DNA of 64,000 nt. It comes from Morchella semilibera. Taxonomy: Eukaryota; Ascomycota; Pezizomycetes; Pezizales; Morchellaceae. Made by a program: the position numbers and the translations under genes. Shown piece by piece: positions 35,112-47,857 of the stretch (positions are counted from its first letter, which is position 1; each line of letters opens with the position of its first letter). The stretch covers positions 310,001 through 374,000 of the forward strand of contig WBVU01000012.1 in NCBI GenBank assembly GCA_009192285.1. Direction: 5' to 3'. A model generated the notes under the pieces. It saw only the letters and a program-made list of their open reading frames with translations. It was not told where the DNA came from and searched no databases.

Positions 35112-37819
35112 TTACAACATCCTATCGTCCGTCGTCCTCCTAATCATTGTTCTCCGCCTCCCCACCCACACCTCCTCCAGCTGGCTAACCAAGCTTGGGT
35201 TCACAAATAGCCCTCCGCGCTCGCGACGCTCATCTAGAGTCCCCTCGTGCTCGCGACGCTCGAGCAGAGCCTCCTGGGATAGGCGGCCAGCTATTCCGTC
35301 GCCGCGGAACACATCATCTTCGTCATCAATGCTCTGATTGACATCGACCTCGGCAGGCTCACGGATGGCGTGAAGCGCAATAAAGGAGTTGAGTTTACCC
35401 CAGTCCGCCTCCCAGCGGTACATCCAGAAAACGTTTCCGACAATCAGGGGTGCGACCAAGGCGCTGCGGACGAACGCGCCTTGCGATGCGAGAAAGCCGG
35501 CCATGGCGAGCTGGAAGATGATGAGTCCGGTGACGACACGATAAAATATTATTGACCATGCCTGTCCTGTGCTGTGCTGCGGGTGGTCCATGGCGTACAG
35601 GAGCTGGTATTTATAGGTGAAGTACCCGATGACGAAGTATAAGAAGCCAAAAAATAGGATCAATCTTCCGCGGGGAAGTATACTATAAACAAATGTGATG
35701 ATCAACACCAAGATCGGTTGGGGGAGAAAGAACCCGTATGAGAACACCGGTGGTCGGTTGAGCTCTGCGTGTTGGCGGGGGCTCTTTGCGATAAGCTTGG
35801 TAATGGGGTATAGCGCCACTGTGCCAAACTCGAGGAGGCGGAAGGGAAACATTCCAATTCCCTGAAGAATAATTAGGTTGACATAAAACGCGGCAAGACC
35901 GTTAAGAGAGCCGGCAAGGGCATAGGCAATACGGGTGGTATCGCCGAGCGAGCCTTTGAGCTCGTCCCAGAGTTTTTCAAAAGTGAGGGCAGTGCCAAGA
36001 ACGGTAAACGCGATAAACAAGTTGAAAAAGGTGAAGAAGAAGTTCTTCGAAATAACTGAGAGTTCAAGCTCGGCTATCGATATAAAAGCCTGATACGTTG
36101 ACAGCCCTAGGAATTCAAATATATTAACGCACAGGCGATCACTCGCAGAAGGGGGGAATACAAACATTCATAAAAGTACGGAACCGCAACATTAAGAAGG
36201 GTTAACGCGAGGGTAGGTAGGAACGCCTGCACCAAGGACTTGACCCATTCACTTTTCTCCAATACTGCTGCCAACCATGGCCAAACCTTTTGGATATCCG
36301 CAATGTTCAAAAGTGCAGCCAGCCCAGTAACCGGAATGAGCCAGATGATACTCAAAATACTAACAAAAACACTTATACCCCAACTCCTTACCACGCGCTG
36401 CAAACGGGACATATAGGTGTTCCGCCATATAATTGAATCAGGGGCAGGCGCTTGGTATGCAAGCAATGTCCCGAAACGGGGATCTAAAACAGCCTGGATG
36501 GCGACCTGTGCAGAGGCTGTTGAGGACATGGTTACAAACGCGATTGGGACCGGTTTGTACGTTTGCTTTCTGGCAACCATAATCTTTTCATCGAGAGTTT
36601 GAAGAAGCGCCGTATAATGGTCAATCGAGTCTACGGCTTTAATATGCATCTTAAATGGGCCATAGCGAAAGTTATGCATCGGCCTATTTGTCTTATGCGA
36701 ATGTGGGCCGTTTCCTTGGTGTGCCAACAACGGTGTGTGATCACTATCCATGCTACCTGGGGTTGAAGTTGCAGTCGGGAGTTCATCCGGATCGCTGTAC
36801 ACCGTTCTTCGGAACCCATAATAGCTTGTATAAGCTGCCTCCAAACTCCTCAAAGCCTTATCCCTTTGTTCCATCAACTTATCCAACTCCAACCAATTCC
36901 GACAGATTGTGACTGATTCGACTTTACCGATGTTGAGCTCATCAATATATTGGCGTAGAGCGCTTTCGGACTGAAGTTCCGGGGGTACCCCAGAAAGACG
37001 AATAGTCCTGTCGGTGATCGTCACTTGGCCACCAAGGTATTTCTGGCGTACCGCAATGACCTTCTTGGTGGCATCAACCAGGAGGTAAGTTGCAAGACCT
37101 GTAAAGATGTAGATGAAAAACACGTATGCCCAGAGATATGGCCCATCCAGCTTCTTCGGCTTTCCCTCATCCGGATGTCGGGTATTATTAAGGACCCACA
37201 TCGGGAGGGACGAGAACTTGATCTTTGAGCCATCATAGTAGTATTGGATTGGAAGCAAAACTGTGAATGCGAGGATGGTAGCCAGACCAGTGAACCGGAT
37301 CGCCATCTTAAAGAACGCCAAGAACACATAAGCATCCAAACCCGCAGTTGCGAGCACCTCATCATCAGTGATTTCCCATAGGGCCGGAATCCAACCGAAC
37401 AGTGTCTTTGGCAGGTCAGGAAGTATCGATGCTACACCATCTCTTGTGAGTTTCATGTCCATGCAAAGAGCACGTGGACAGTATCAACATACCACTGTAA
37501 ACCTGCTTTTTGCGCGCAGCATATAACGTTGACCATCGTGGACGCAAAATGCAGAAAGCAATAAAAGCGCCGATCCCAAAGGTTAATGAGATGGCGAGCT
37601 GTGTTGGAAGATCCTTTGCGCCTGTTGTTGCGAATGGCGTTCTGTTAGGAATCTTTGGGCGCATAGAATACATATCAAACGGAGGTTTTTGGGGGGTGGT
37701 AAAGGGACTCGATAACAGAGTAGAAAGAAAAGGGAGAACAACATACGAGTTAGGTTCGCAGGGTCTCTAATATCAGTGTCGTTCTTTAGGAAAACGGGGG
37801 TTTGGATTTGGTACTCCAT
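35112..37819 (-). CDS. CSC1/OSCA-family (DUF221) cation channel
   Basis: Four exons (37819-37747, 37621-37493, 37440-36166, 36106-35112) encode 823 aa with consistent phases. The family comprises osmosensitive, calcium-permeable cation channels or lipid scramblases of the plasma membrane or endomembranes. An N-terminal membrane segment (LAISLTFGIGAFIAFCIL, about 35-55) is followed by LPKTLFGWIPALWEITDDE, further membrane helices, and a large cytosolic loop with an RRM-like fold at about 180-380 (TIRLSGVPPEL). The conserved 7TM core contains EWLSTYQAFIS.AELELSVISKNFFFTFFN, YPITKLIAKSPR and FSYGFFLPQPILVLIITFVYSILPRG. The tail is hydrophilic and Arg-rich. Intron 3 uses an unusual GTTTGT donor (36165). 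The intron 1 acceptor (37622) was chosen because it preserves phase with a strong GTATGT donor. An alternative pairing would change about 6 residues. Confidence 0.9.
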
Positions 37820-39799
37820 GGCTGCCCATCCACTGCTCCGAGCAGTTTTCGTAAGTAGAAGGAGGGATGGTAGTTTAGAGTATAGTTTTAGTATGGAACT
37901 AGTAGTCCGGTGTTGTTAGGTAGTAGAATGGAAATGGAATCGCGAAGTTAGGATCGGTCTTTTTTTCTCTCTCTCTCTCGGAGGTCTACTGGGGGGGGGG
38001 GGGCGGTGGTTGGGGCAGACTGGTTGGCTAGTTAACCTGGTTGGTTGGGTGAAATGCGAGTCTGGTCCGTCTGTCGCGTAACAGCTGGCAACCCACGCCA
38101 AGTTCTTCGTGACGACATACTGCGGTGGGTGGCACTAGTCGGGGTTGTCAGGTACAAGCGATTCCCGATGACAACTGCGGTTTCTTCGACTACTAAAACG
38201 CTTCCCCACGTTCTAAATCTCAAATCGGCCCTGCCTCTCATTGGCGACTTCCCCTCTATCCTTAACGGCCCATCGGTATATATGTATCAGAACCCCTCTT
38301 CGGCAAACAAAAAACGGTGGAGTTGGCCATCTGCTCGAGAAATTAAAACGTTGATTATTATTTTATTTTTTCCTGTTAATGTGACCCCCGCAATAGCTGC
38401 TCTACACCACACGCATTCTAGCAAGTGGTCTCAGCGGAAGTTGGCTCTTCCGGAAAACATGGTCTGGTTTGCTATCGACACTGACATGATAAAAAAATCC
38501 TGTTACGAAACTACGCCTTAAAACCTTTCCTTGCAAGTGACGCCCCCCCCCTTCCATATCATACTATAGACTAATAGTAACAGTAACAGTAGGTACTTTC
38601 GGCTACATGTAGAGCGCTACATCCTGCACACATATCCACATGTAGGCATTCTACCAGATAGACAGATAGAACGCAAACTCTACGCTAGGCTTGGGATAGG
38701 AGAGCCAGGTCTTAGGAAGACTTTATCTCCACCATATCCTTGCCGACATGGGAACGAAGCCTGCTCGTTTGACGAAACAATTTCCAGGCATCTCTCCGGC
38801 CCCGGGCGGACTGATTCGAGTATGTTTGAGGTGGATTTCAATACGTATACCACAATGAGAGCTCTCAAACCCCCTACGGTTACCCTACCTCCAGTTAGCC
38901 ATCACTCTCCAGCTCACCGTCACCACCAAAAAAAATAATTTACTACAGGAAATTTATAATATTACAATCCATATCAGTTCAAATGACCGCAAAAAATACA
39001 TGCATCAACCGATAAGGCTTAATAGGCTCTCAAGATCACAAGCCGTGCACTAGAGAAATCATTTTTATTGATATTTACATAACATTCTAGCTCGGGTAAA
39101 CTTATGTGGTTCACCATTCTAACCCTAGCCCTCGCCCCAATCTAGAGAACTACAGTATGTAAAAGTTGCCCTGCATAGAACCACATATACATAGAGTACA
39201 GATGGCATAAACCAATTTTCCGTAAGACGTCAAAAAAAAAAAAAATCCGCCGCACTCTATTTTGCAAGGGTAGCCACCTGCAGAAAGGATCTTCCAGGTT
39301 GTCGGTGTAGATAATATCACGGCTTTAGCGCGCTGTCAAAAGCACATTCCTGGCGCCTGGATCGTAGGAAATTACCCATTGTTGACTCCAGCATTAGGGG
39401 TTTGCGCAAACAATCTCAGACCTACATATATTCCCCGTTTTTAGTCGACGTCGCCGAAGCTTCCGCGCAACCCTTCTAGGTCTATATATACATGTACCTA
39501 CCCCATGTTATTACGTTACATTTCCTAACTTAGAAACATCCTGGACAGGGTAGATACTTAGACTCCAAACCAGCGCCAAGAACAATAAATTAGCAAGATA
39601 TAACGAACTACCATCTTCCTATAAATACTTTGGGGACAGGATAGAGCTCAAATTTTCATTTCCATGTATACCCCAATACGGCTTTTGAAGATGATTTCGT
39701 ATGGTGAGTCTTAAGACGCCCTAGTAACCCGGGTAATGTATGGTCGTCACCTGTAATGTGAGAGACGGCTCTACTTATTGGAATCCGGTGCCACATCGT
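37820..39799. other. Intergenic region upstream of the CSC1-like gene
   Basis: Promoter side of the channel gene, with a CT-rich stretch and a G12 run near 37,989-38,002. TACATGTA occurs at 38604-38611 (within CTACATGTAG) and 39489-39496. The 158-codon plus frame at 38,045-38,521 has no family signature, and I do not call it. Confidence 0.45.
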
Positions 39800-42700
39800 T
39801 TTGATTTTTAGTGCGAGACTCTTAGGATTTAACTAACTTATCAGACTGGAGTAGACGGGTGTAGTAAGCTATAAGGCAGCTTATAGTCACCCTAAAGAAT
39901 TGACCCCATGATGCCCGAGACACTCTTTGTAGAACAGTGCCCATATATAGTAATCCGAGGGGGAATGTCGAACTGCGGGAAATAGTAAGCTCAAGAAGCT
40001 CAAGAAGTATATCTACTGAAGAAAGGTACACCGCCGGCAGAGAAGGTCGTACATAGGCACATAATATCGCGAAAGATTAGACCAAATCCTGAACCACACC
40101 TACATAGGTCAGATGCTTTGCTTGACATTTCTTAAGTCTCTCCATCCCGGGAGGCCGGGCACTCCGAATATGCTGCACACCCACATCCTTTCCAGTATCA
40201 TGGGAGCCCGAGACGAAACAATACTCGCGGGCAGTTGCATTAGGGGCGCTAGATCTGACGATCATGGTACCCGAAGACCCAGGAATACGCGGCATGGTAC
40301 CCGTAGCATTGGTCTCGCTAAACTATTCTGTTAGGTAGTCGGAATTATACCGTTTTTTGTCTTTGGCGCGCGCCGGGGTTGGCCTGGTTCTGTTCCAAAC
40401 TGCCTATGCTGGTCCATTCCCGTGGAATATGGAGTGTTGCATTGTTGGTTTTGTGGGTTGATATTCGGGTTCCTGTGACTTTGGTTTGATATGTGTGAGT
40501 ACAGGCATGTCTCTCATACTGAGATGGAATAACCCAAGCTGTCTCGGGCAAATATGTTGGGTTGAATCCCGAGACAAACCTTAACCATGGCTCACTCATG
40601 CAAATAACTCCAAAAACTAAGATAGTATTTAAAGTACTAATGCTTATGGTCACGATGAATCATCTCACTTGGTTCAAGGAAAGTTCCTTCAAAGTAGGGG
40701 GATCACTAAAGGAACTGGGGCGTCACGAGGTGATCTAAATGTATCGCGATCAGTAATTTAGGAGCCTGTCTGAGTCTCTATATTAACGTACCCCCAAATA
40801 CTAGATGTCACGGCTATCTTGCCGGGTCTCAGTAATTAGGTTGACTAGGCGGCCTTCAAATATTAATTATCACTACCATTGACGTCTTGATGTTTCAATG
40901 TTTAAATCCTCAAAATGAGCCCAAGATTCACATAAGATTAGCGCCCACCGCAGCCAATTATATCACTGCCTTCTCAACTTCATACCACGTGGTCGCAAAA
41001 CCCAACAAAAGATGCTAGGAACGGGGAAGTCGGACCCTCCCCACGTGCAGGAAATTCCCTATTCCTAATGAACGATACGGAATAATTCCGTGACTAATGA
41101 GTACTATCCCGAGGCCGCGGAATGCTAATTTCATTCCGATATCGGACACCCGGAAGTTTCCAGTTATATAATTATCCGCATCTGTCACCACTAGTGAGCG
41201 TTGCCGAATGTCAATTGTTTGACCCGGGAATCCGCATAAACACGAATGGTATTGTATGGTGACAAACACCGCATCTTGAATATGTCCGAAATTAGGGTGA
41301 TTATACACACAAGTTAGTACTCATCTCAATGTTAAATGCTGCTTGTTTGTTTGACATGCCGGAAGTGTTGATGACGATAACCCGCTATCAATCACGATAA
41401 CTCAAAAACATATTCTTCGTTTTACAAGGTCCCCAGGTGAGGAATGACATTAGCCTTGTTCGGCATGCTCCCTGCAGTATTTGTCGATCATGTTGGATCT
41501 ATTTTTGCAGAAATGGAATCAGACGAGTAATTGCTTTTCCCGAGTTAAAAATGATTTTATTGATGTCTTAGATTCCATCTAAGCCACCTTGCTTCCCCGG
41601 ATTATAGAATAGTCCTCTAATTATCGGGTTTTCTAGAAGGAGGAATTGTATTTAAGGTTCCTATATTCTGATGATTTTCGATTCGTGCAAAGTACAAACG
41701 TCTGGTGTATAGATATTATGTGGATGCTTGAGTACTAGGCGCGTGGAGAGGGCCGCAGTATATAGACTTCAGATGAAATTGGCGCATTGGCCCGTTGCAC
41801 TATCTGCACTGTCACAAACAAGCTCGAGGAATGTTTAGCCTTTCTAGGGCTCCGGTAAGAGGTTGGGGTGGTTAGGTACCATTTAACAGTGTTTTCTTAC
41901 GCCGCAATTGGAAAAGCCACAGAAGTGAGATTTCATGCACCAAGTAGGAATGTCCTTGTAAAGTTATATCGCATTAACGCCCCAACCACGGCTCAGTATA
42001 TTCAGGCACCGATTTTCACCTCGCCCGAGCCGCATTTGCCTTACTGGACGGTGTCAGCCATCTCAACAGCTGCAACATCTCAGTCCAATTTTGGGCAAAC
42101 GTTTCGTCATAATATAAGCAAGAAAGAGCGGCGGTAGTGGCACACGAAGTGGCATGCCCACTCTATCTCAGGATTATCGGTAGCTCCAGGTTTTGAATAG
42201 AAAGAAAGCAAAAGATGAGTTCCTTGGCTTGCAAGGGTCGCAAGTGCCCCTGGACTTGCCCTCATCTAGCCAAGCGCCGCCTGCAGGGAACCCAACCCCA
42301 GTTGAGGGGAAGAAAGGATTCCAACTTCTTGGGAAAAAGGAAAGATCTCTCGAGGAGAAGGTGATAGGTATCTTATTTTCAGCTCTTTCACTTAGAGTGG
42401 GCGCATCTGAATGGAAGAAATCAAATCTCCGAGGGTACCTATATGGTTGTCTTCGCGGGGGCCGCGCGTGGGCACCGCCGCTGTTGCCAAAAAGCTGATG
42501 CTGACCCTGTGGCTTCTGCAGCAGGTACGCCATAGAAGAGGAGGGATTCGGTATTGGCCGCGCAAGTCTGATGTTTGGAGGATCGTGTAGGGCAGCAGGT
42601 AGAGTATCGTCGGCTGGTGTTCCGTTCCCCGCACTTGTTCCTGGACCTGAACTTTTTTTTTATTTTTTTTATTTTTTTTATTTTTTCTTTCGCGGATCAG

Positions 42701-44001
42701 TGTAAAAGGGAGCTTCCTTGTTTCGAAAGCCCTTTATCCACCCCGGAGGGCGGTGTTTTGTGTACCTGAACTCTTATTTTTGACCTGGCTTGCGAGGTGT
42801 TTTACAAACAGGAGCCTCTCACGAAAGCACCAAATTCATGCGAAGGCTTCTATATTTCGTATATACATATATGGCACATAGATTGTAGTACTCTATTCGA
42901 GAGCATAGTAGAGTAAAAGGGTACATACATGTACTTTATATACGATCCCACCAGATGCCTCATGTACTGTAGTATGCTAACTTAACCTGCGGCTCGAGTC
43001 CCGGGTGCACGCTGCTGTAGAACTCTTGATATCCTCGCTCCTTCGCTTCAGTCCTCCACATAGTGTTGAGAGGAGGGGGGGGCCCACGGATTCTGTCCTT
43101 TCAGATCACCTCATCTTTCGTCTTTCATCATCTCTCTTCTCCACTGGGGCTACTCCCTATTCTATCCACACTTGCCCACGCCCCTCGTCTACATAGACTC
43201 CAGTAATTCTCTTGTGGGGTACTTTTTTTTTTCTTTCAATCGTTTCTTCCATACATATATACACCCACCTACATTACCCCTTTGTATCCACTGCTGAGAG
43301 CATCTCTGCAGCCACTATCTGCCCAGCTCACATAGCTCTCATTGCCTCCCATCGTGCCAGTACATACTATTACGCTTTCGGAGGCCCTAACTTGTTAGAG
43401 GGCGCCTTCCTCTCTCGCTTCCCCCTTCCCACCCACCCAAACAGCCGGAATGCAATTGAAACAACGAGACTGACAACCACCTCCGTATCCCACTCTCTGC
43501 TATTGACACTCAAATTCCATGTGTACAGATCTTCAGGACTCTTTCCCATTCTTTGCCTAGATCGCACTTTCACACACTCTATAGTTCCTACTCTACCAGC
43601 TCCATTCAACTTAAGCCCCTCCGCTCCCTCCCCAACCCTCCCCCACACAACGACCAACTACAGCTACGGTTACTCTCCCCAGCATTCATAACAAGCAGCT
43701 ACCTTACTGCAAGGCTTGAGCATAATCCAAACTTGATCGACGACTTCTGGTCCACTCGTGAACAGCTCCCACACACACACTCAAGAGGAGACCAAGAGAA
43801 GAAAACACAAAGAATTACGCAAGGGGCCCACATCCAAAACCCTGACCTCCGTCAACTGCATCCAGCCAGGGGTGTTCCTCGTTCCAATCGTCCACTTTCT
43901 TGATCGGGATCAGTCAGAATTGCAAAGGAATTTTTTGATAATATTTTTGTCGTTTTTTTCTTGCGTTTGAGCTATTTGCTCGAGAGAGCGTGGTTCCTAT
44001 C
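39800..44001. other. 4.2-kb spacer and RhoGAP upstream region
   Basis: No supported gene. Minus-strand frames at 40,077-40,295, 40,345-40,653 and 41,015-41,308 are 70-100 codons. The latter two begin at GTG rather than ATG and could be decayed gene pieces. A T/A homopolymer cluster (TTTTTTTTA repeated) lies at 42,653-42,690 and TACATGTA at 42926-42933. The last 900 bases are pyrimidine-rich and probably include the RhoGAP promoter and leader. Confidence 0.45.
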
Positions 44002-46360
44002 ATGGGCAAAAAAGACCCTAAAACAGCCTACATGACAAACGGGACCAGTACAACAGGCAACAAGAAGACCCATGAAGGTCACAGGACAACAGCCGCAACA
44101 CTCGCGAAAGTAGCTGCGGCTCAGGAGGAAGTCAATCAATCCCTCGAACCCCTTGGAAGGACTGAACAACAACCACCAAAGGCTCCACCGAAGGATTTGA
44201 AGAAGCTTCTCAAAGGACAGCAGCCACCTTTCGGAGGAAGATTAAACATGTCCCCAGGTGCCGCACAAACAGCGACAGCTATTCAACGGATCGCCGAGAA
44301 TGGGGCCCCACCGTTAAAGCTTAGTACTAATTCTTCTGGTTACTCGTCAAAGCCGCGTAAAGGGAACTCAAAGTCGAAATCAGCTTCCAAGTCGTCGACA
44401 TCCTTAACTTCGGTCTCTCCATCCACAGCCAGACACCATTCATCTCCGTCATCGCCCGGATCCGAGAACGCCCCTCCCCTCCCCAGCGGCCCCATCCGCA
44501 ACGCTCCTCCTCCGCTGAGGGTGCCAGCTTACTTAGTATTGTCAAGAAGGGAAAGGAGCAAATCCAATCAGATGGATCAAAAGTCGCGAAGTTCTTCGGC
44601 AAGAAATCTCATGAGGCCTGGGACAAGATTAAGAAACAGAAGGAAAAGGAGTCGAAATCGCAGAAATCTATTGGTGAAAAGAGAGACACGAGCAATGACA
44701 TCGATGTCTTTGGAATGGATTTAAAGGATGCGGTTCTAAAAACTAGAGTTGTGAGCGATAGGAAGATGGTCGGCGATGGTGCATATTGGATGCCCGCTCT
44801 GGCTTATAGGTGTTTACAGTACGTATTTATCGATCTTGAAGGTTTCCAATTGAGAAATTATGTTAACAGTAAACAAATTTTAGATATCTCAATGTTCACG
44901 GACCACACGAGTTGGGGATTTACCGGATATCCGGGAGCACATCTGTTGTGGATGAGCTGAGGGCGGACTTCAAGATCCGTATGTTTAGACCCCACCAAAC
45001 CTTTCTAACCCTTCTTGATCTAGCGGCTGATCTCCATCTCAGACCACGATATCGATCTTTTTGATAACCCCCCGGATGATCTCCATACAGTCTCATCTTT
45101 ATTGAAGGGTTGGTTTAGGTCCTTACCTGAGGCTATTCTTCCCAATGATGTCCAGAAGCGTGTCTACGAAAAATGTAAGGATGTAACAGATGCTGTGAAA
45201 CCACCACAAGCCTTTGTTGAGGAGCTATCAAACCTCCCACCATATGTAAGAACCATCCGCTATTAATATTTCATCGCGAAGGGGGAAGCTCACTCAAGTT
45301 CCAGAACTACTACCTCCTTCATCACCTCTTCTCACATTTGAGCGCAATCTGCGGCGCTTCAGATGTGAACAAGATGGGTCTTGCCAATCTTGGCATGATA
45401 TTCTGCTCAACCCTTCGAATCGATCGATTTTGCTTCAACTGGCTAGTCAATAGCTGGTCTGACTGTTGGGCGGGCTGCTTGACTGAGGAAGAGGAATATG
45501 AAAGGACTCTTCCGCCGCCACCACGCCGCAACCCTTCAATTACGTCGTCGGCTTCTCATAATTACAACCGTTACAATCAGTCCTCGCCCATCCCCTCAGA
45601 ACCTAGATCAAGGTCTGCTGGCCGTGCCGATACCATGCCTAATAACAGCGTAGATCGTTGGCCATCAAATGGGTCGAGCAATCGTCAGATTTCTAACAAA
45701 TCCCCCGTACTATCATCAGGTCGGAGTAGATCTGCAAGCAAAGCTGGTACGGACCGTCTGGTAGAGGCCGACAAGGATCCGGAACGGGATTTCCGGAGAC
45801 GGGGGGGTCAAGATCTGGCGATGTCTCGCGAGAGGTCAAAAGAAACTCAGCGATCTAAAACGGACCTATCTGACGAGGATTGGAAAGATGCTCCAGAAAA
45901 CCCCCAACCTTCATGTACACCGACCCCACCCCCGTCTGTGACTCGCTACCCAACTCCCCCTGTAAACGCTAAGAAGGAAAGGCCAAGGGCAAGGTCACCG
46001 GAGGGTTCAAGAAGCGCTATCAGTAAGCAAGACATTGACGAGTTGAGTAAATTTACTCCTCGAAAGAAGGATAATGGCGAGGTGAATACATGTAACCTTC
46101 GCATCGAAACGAATACCAATTATCAACCCCCTAGATCGCCGGCTGGAAAATCACCAAGTGGAAAGTTTTCAATTCATAGCAATCAGTCTGATCAACTCAG
46201 TTTGAACGTGGAGACAGGATGTACCCCAAGAGGTAGCATCAGCAGCGAGCACGAGCGCAATGGGAAGAACCCGGAAAAGAACTCGCCTGCAATGTTAGGA
46301 ATGCCCCTACCGAGGATTGAACCAATCAGCCCTATGTTAAAGGAGGGAGGAATGCTTTGA
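44002..46360 (+). CDS. SAC7-type Rho GTPase-activating protein
   Basis: Five exons (44002-44447, 44528-44818, 44884-44978, 45043-45245, 45305-46360) give 696 aa. RhoGAP proteins speed GTP hydrolysis by Rho-type GTPases that control actin and cell-wall synthesis. Residues 1-150 are low-complexity and basic. SLLSIVKKGKE and VFGMDLKDAVLKTRV (about 209) lead into the RhoGAP domain (about 209-395). The arginine finger is R260 in GIYRISGST. It continues with DDLHTVSSLLKGWFRSLPEAILP, LPPYNYYLLHHLFSHL and NKMGLANLGMIFCSTL, and ends at DCWAGCLTEEE. The C-terminal 300 residues are disordered, Ser/Pro-rich and charged. The frame changes between about 44,362 and 44,540. The intron 44448-44527 (weak GTCATC donor) is the simplest solution that keeps the conserved LLSIVKK, but other pairs or a sequencing indel are possible. 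Confidence 0.85.
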
Positions 46361-47857
46361 ACTGCATAGGAGGTTTCTGCGGGTTGCTTGGCTCTGGGAT
46401 TGTTCAAATTATTATTTTTACCCTTTAGTTTCTTTTAATATGCGCTGCTTGTGGAGCTTTCACCCCCTTTTTGGGTTACCATTAACCCTCTGGCAGGATT
46501 TATTAATTGGTAGCTGCTTATTGTGGAATTGAAATCACCGCACTTCCCGCACTCTCTGCGTCTTTATACAGATTTTATTTTTATTTTGGATTTTCTGAGT
46601 AAGTGTTTTTTTCTTTCCTTCTTTTTTCTTTTTTTGCTCTCTTTACAACGACGGTGAGCCGTTTTGGTGGCCTTTTTTTTTCTCTCTAAAGTTTCTCGGT
46701 TGGAGTTGAGCGTAGCATTTTCAGTGCATTGTTTTTTTTTTCTTATTCCATTAATTTCCTAGTGTTCATGGGTGATACGAGTTCCTTTCTTATCGTTCGT
46801 TCTTCCTTTTATCTGATGTGGTCTTAAACAAGATCACTACAGAGACACGGCGGGTATAAGGGGTGGTGTACAGCTCTCGGCGGCATGTGGCGTAGACATG
46901 CATAATGTATCTTCTTGTACCGCTTTTTTTCATTACTGACTCGTCTCGCCTGTTGAACTCATTCGCTCGTTTAGAGGCATCCTATATATTCCCCATCCAT
47001 CCACTCGCTACCTACTACCTACATCCATATTTAAAAAGTTGCTGCTTGATACATCTTTATACCATATAGGCTGCAATTGTCTAGTTTAAACCGCCCACTC
47101 TTCTTTTTCATTTCTTCGCCTTATGCGTATTTTAGAGTTTCGAGATACCCCTTACTTCTGCTTGGAACAAGTCGATTGATGGAGGCTGTGGTGAGTGGGA
47201 AAGAATGAAAAATGCGGCTCGAATGAAAAGAAAGAGTTCTAATTGTGACAAATTATCTTATGGATGTCTTGTTCCATCGTGAATTATGGGAAAGCTCCGT
47301 TTGGTCGAAAGTTTTGTGCCTAGAAACGTGAGTCCTTGGGACAATCCAGGAACCTCTGCGGATCAAGATGTCGAGTCATGAATGGTGATCGGCAGAGCTC
47401 ATCATGCAACTACGCGCAGGATACTGGAGTAGTGCATGCATGTACTGGATACCAGTCTTGGGGCCTTTGCATAGCTACCACTGTTGCAGATTTATACTGC
47501 GGCTGTAGCAATGTACCATATGCGCCTCCATGTATCTCCTCCATGCATCTCTTGCCATTCGTTCTGTTCTTATTCGGTCTTGTTGTGGTGAGCTCTATAT
47601 CTCCTGTTAGTACGTACGGTCATATGCAATTTGTTGACGAACCTTCAGCCCCAGACACAATATAGATTGAATCTAGGGAAGCCTTGTAGAAATCGATTAT
47701 CACTTGTATCTAAATCTTTCCATTGAAATAGTAACTAAGGGCCGGTTGCTCAAGAGGTTTGTAGAAATTTCGGCTATTGTAAATAACAACATACAGCGAA
47801 AACTTGTTTGATTACAGCTAGTTGGATACCAGGAAATTTGAAGATACAATCCGCTCG
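46361..47857. other. Convergent intergenic region
   Basis: 3' flanks of the RhoGAP gene (+) and the SUMO-site-array gene (-). T-rich runs lie at 46,600-46,750. A 109-codon Cys-rich frame at 47,336-47,665 begins at TTG with no ATG or splice context, so it is not called. Confidence 0.5.

Noticed and set aside
38045-38521. 158-codon plus-strand ORF
   Set aside because: No recognisable domain, atypical composition and located in the CSC1-like promoter. The ATG context and splice signals give no support.
40077-41308. Three minus-strand frames, one with a signal-peptide-like start
   Set aside because: Two begin at GTG, not ATG, in a eukaryotic context. I could not join them through plausible introns. 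They may be decayed, but nothing identifies them.
42174-42533. Opposing frames of about 100-119 codons
   Set aside because: The plus frame starts at TTG. Both overlap each other and neither shows a family motif.
43212-43903. 159- and 116-codon plus frames upstream of the RhoGAP gene
   Set aside because: Pyrimidine-rich leader sequence giving Ser/Pro/Leu/Thr-rich frames. Better explained as 5' UTR or promoter.
47336-47665. 109-codon Cys-rich frame with a membrane-like segment
   Set aside because: It starts at TTG, and no ATG or acceptor upstream makes a sensible protein.
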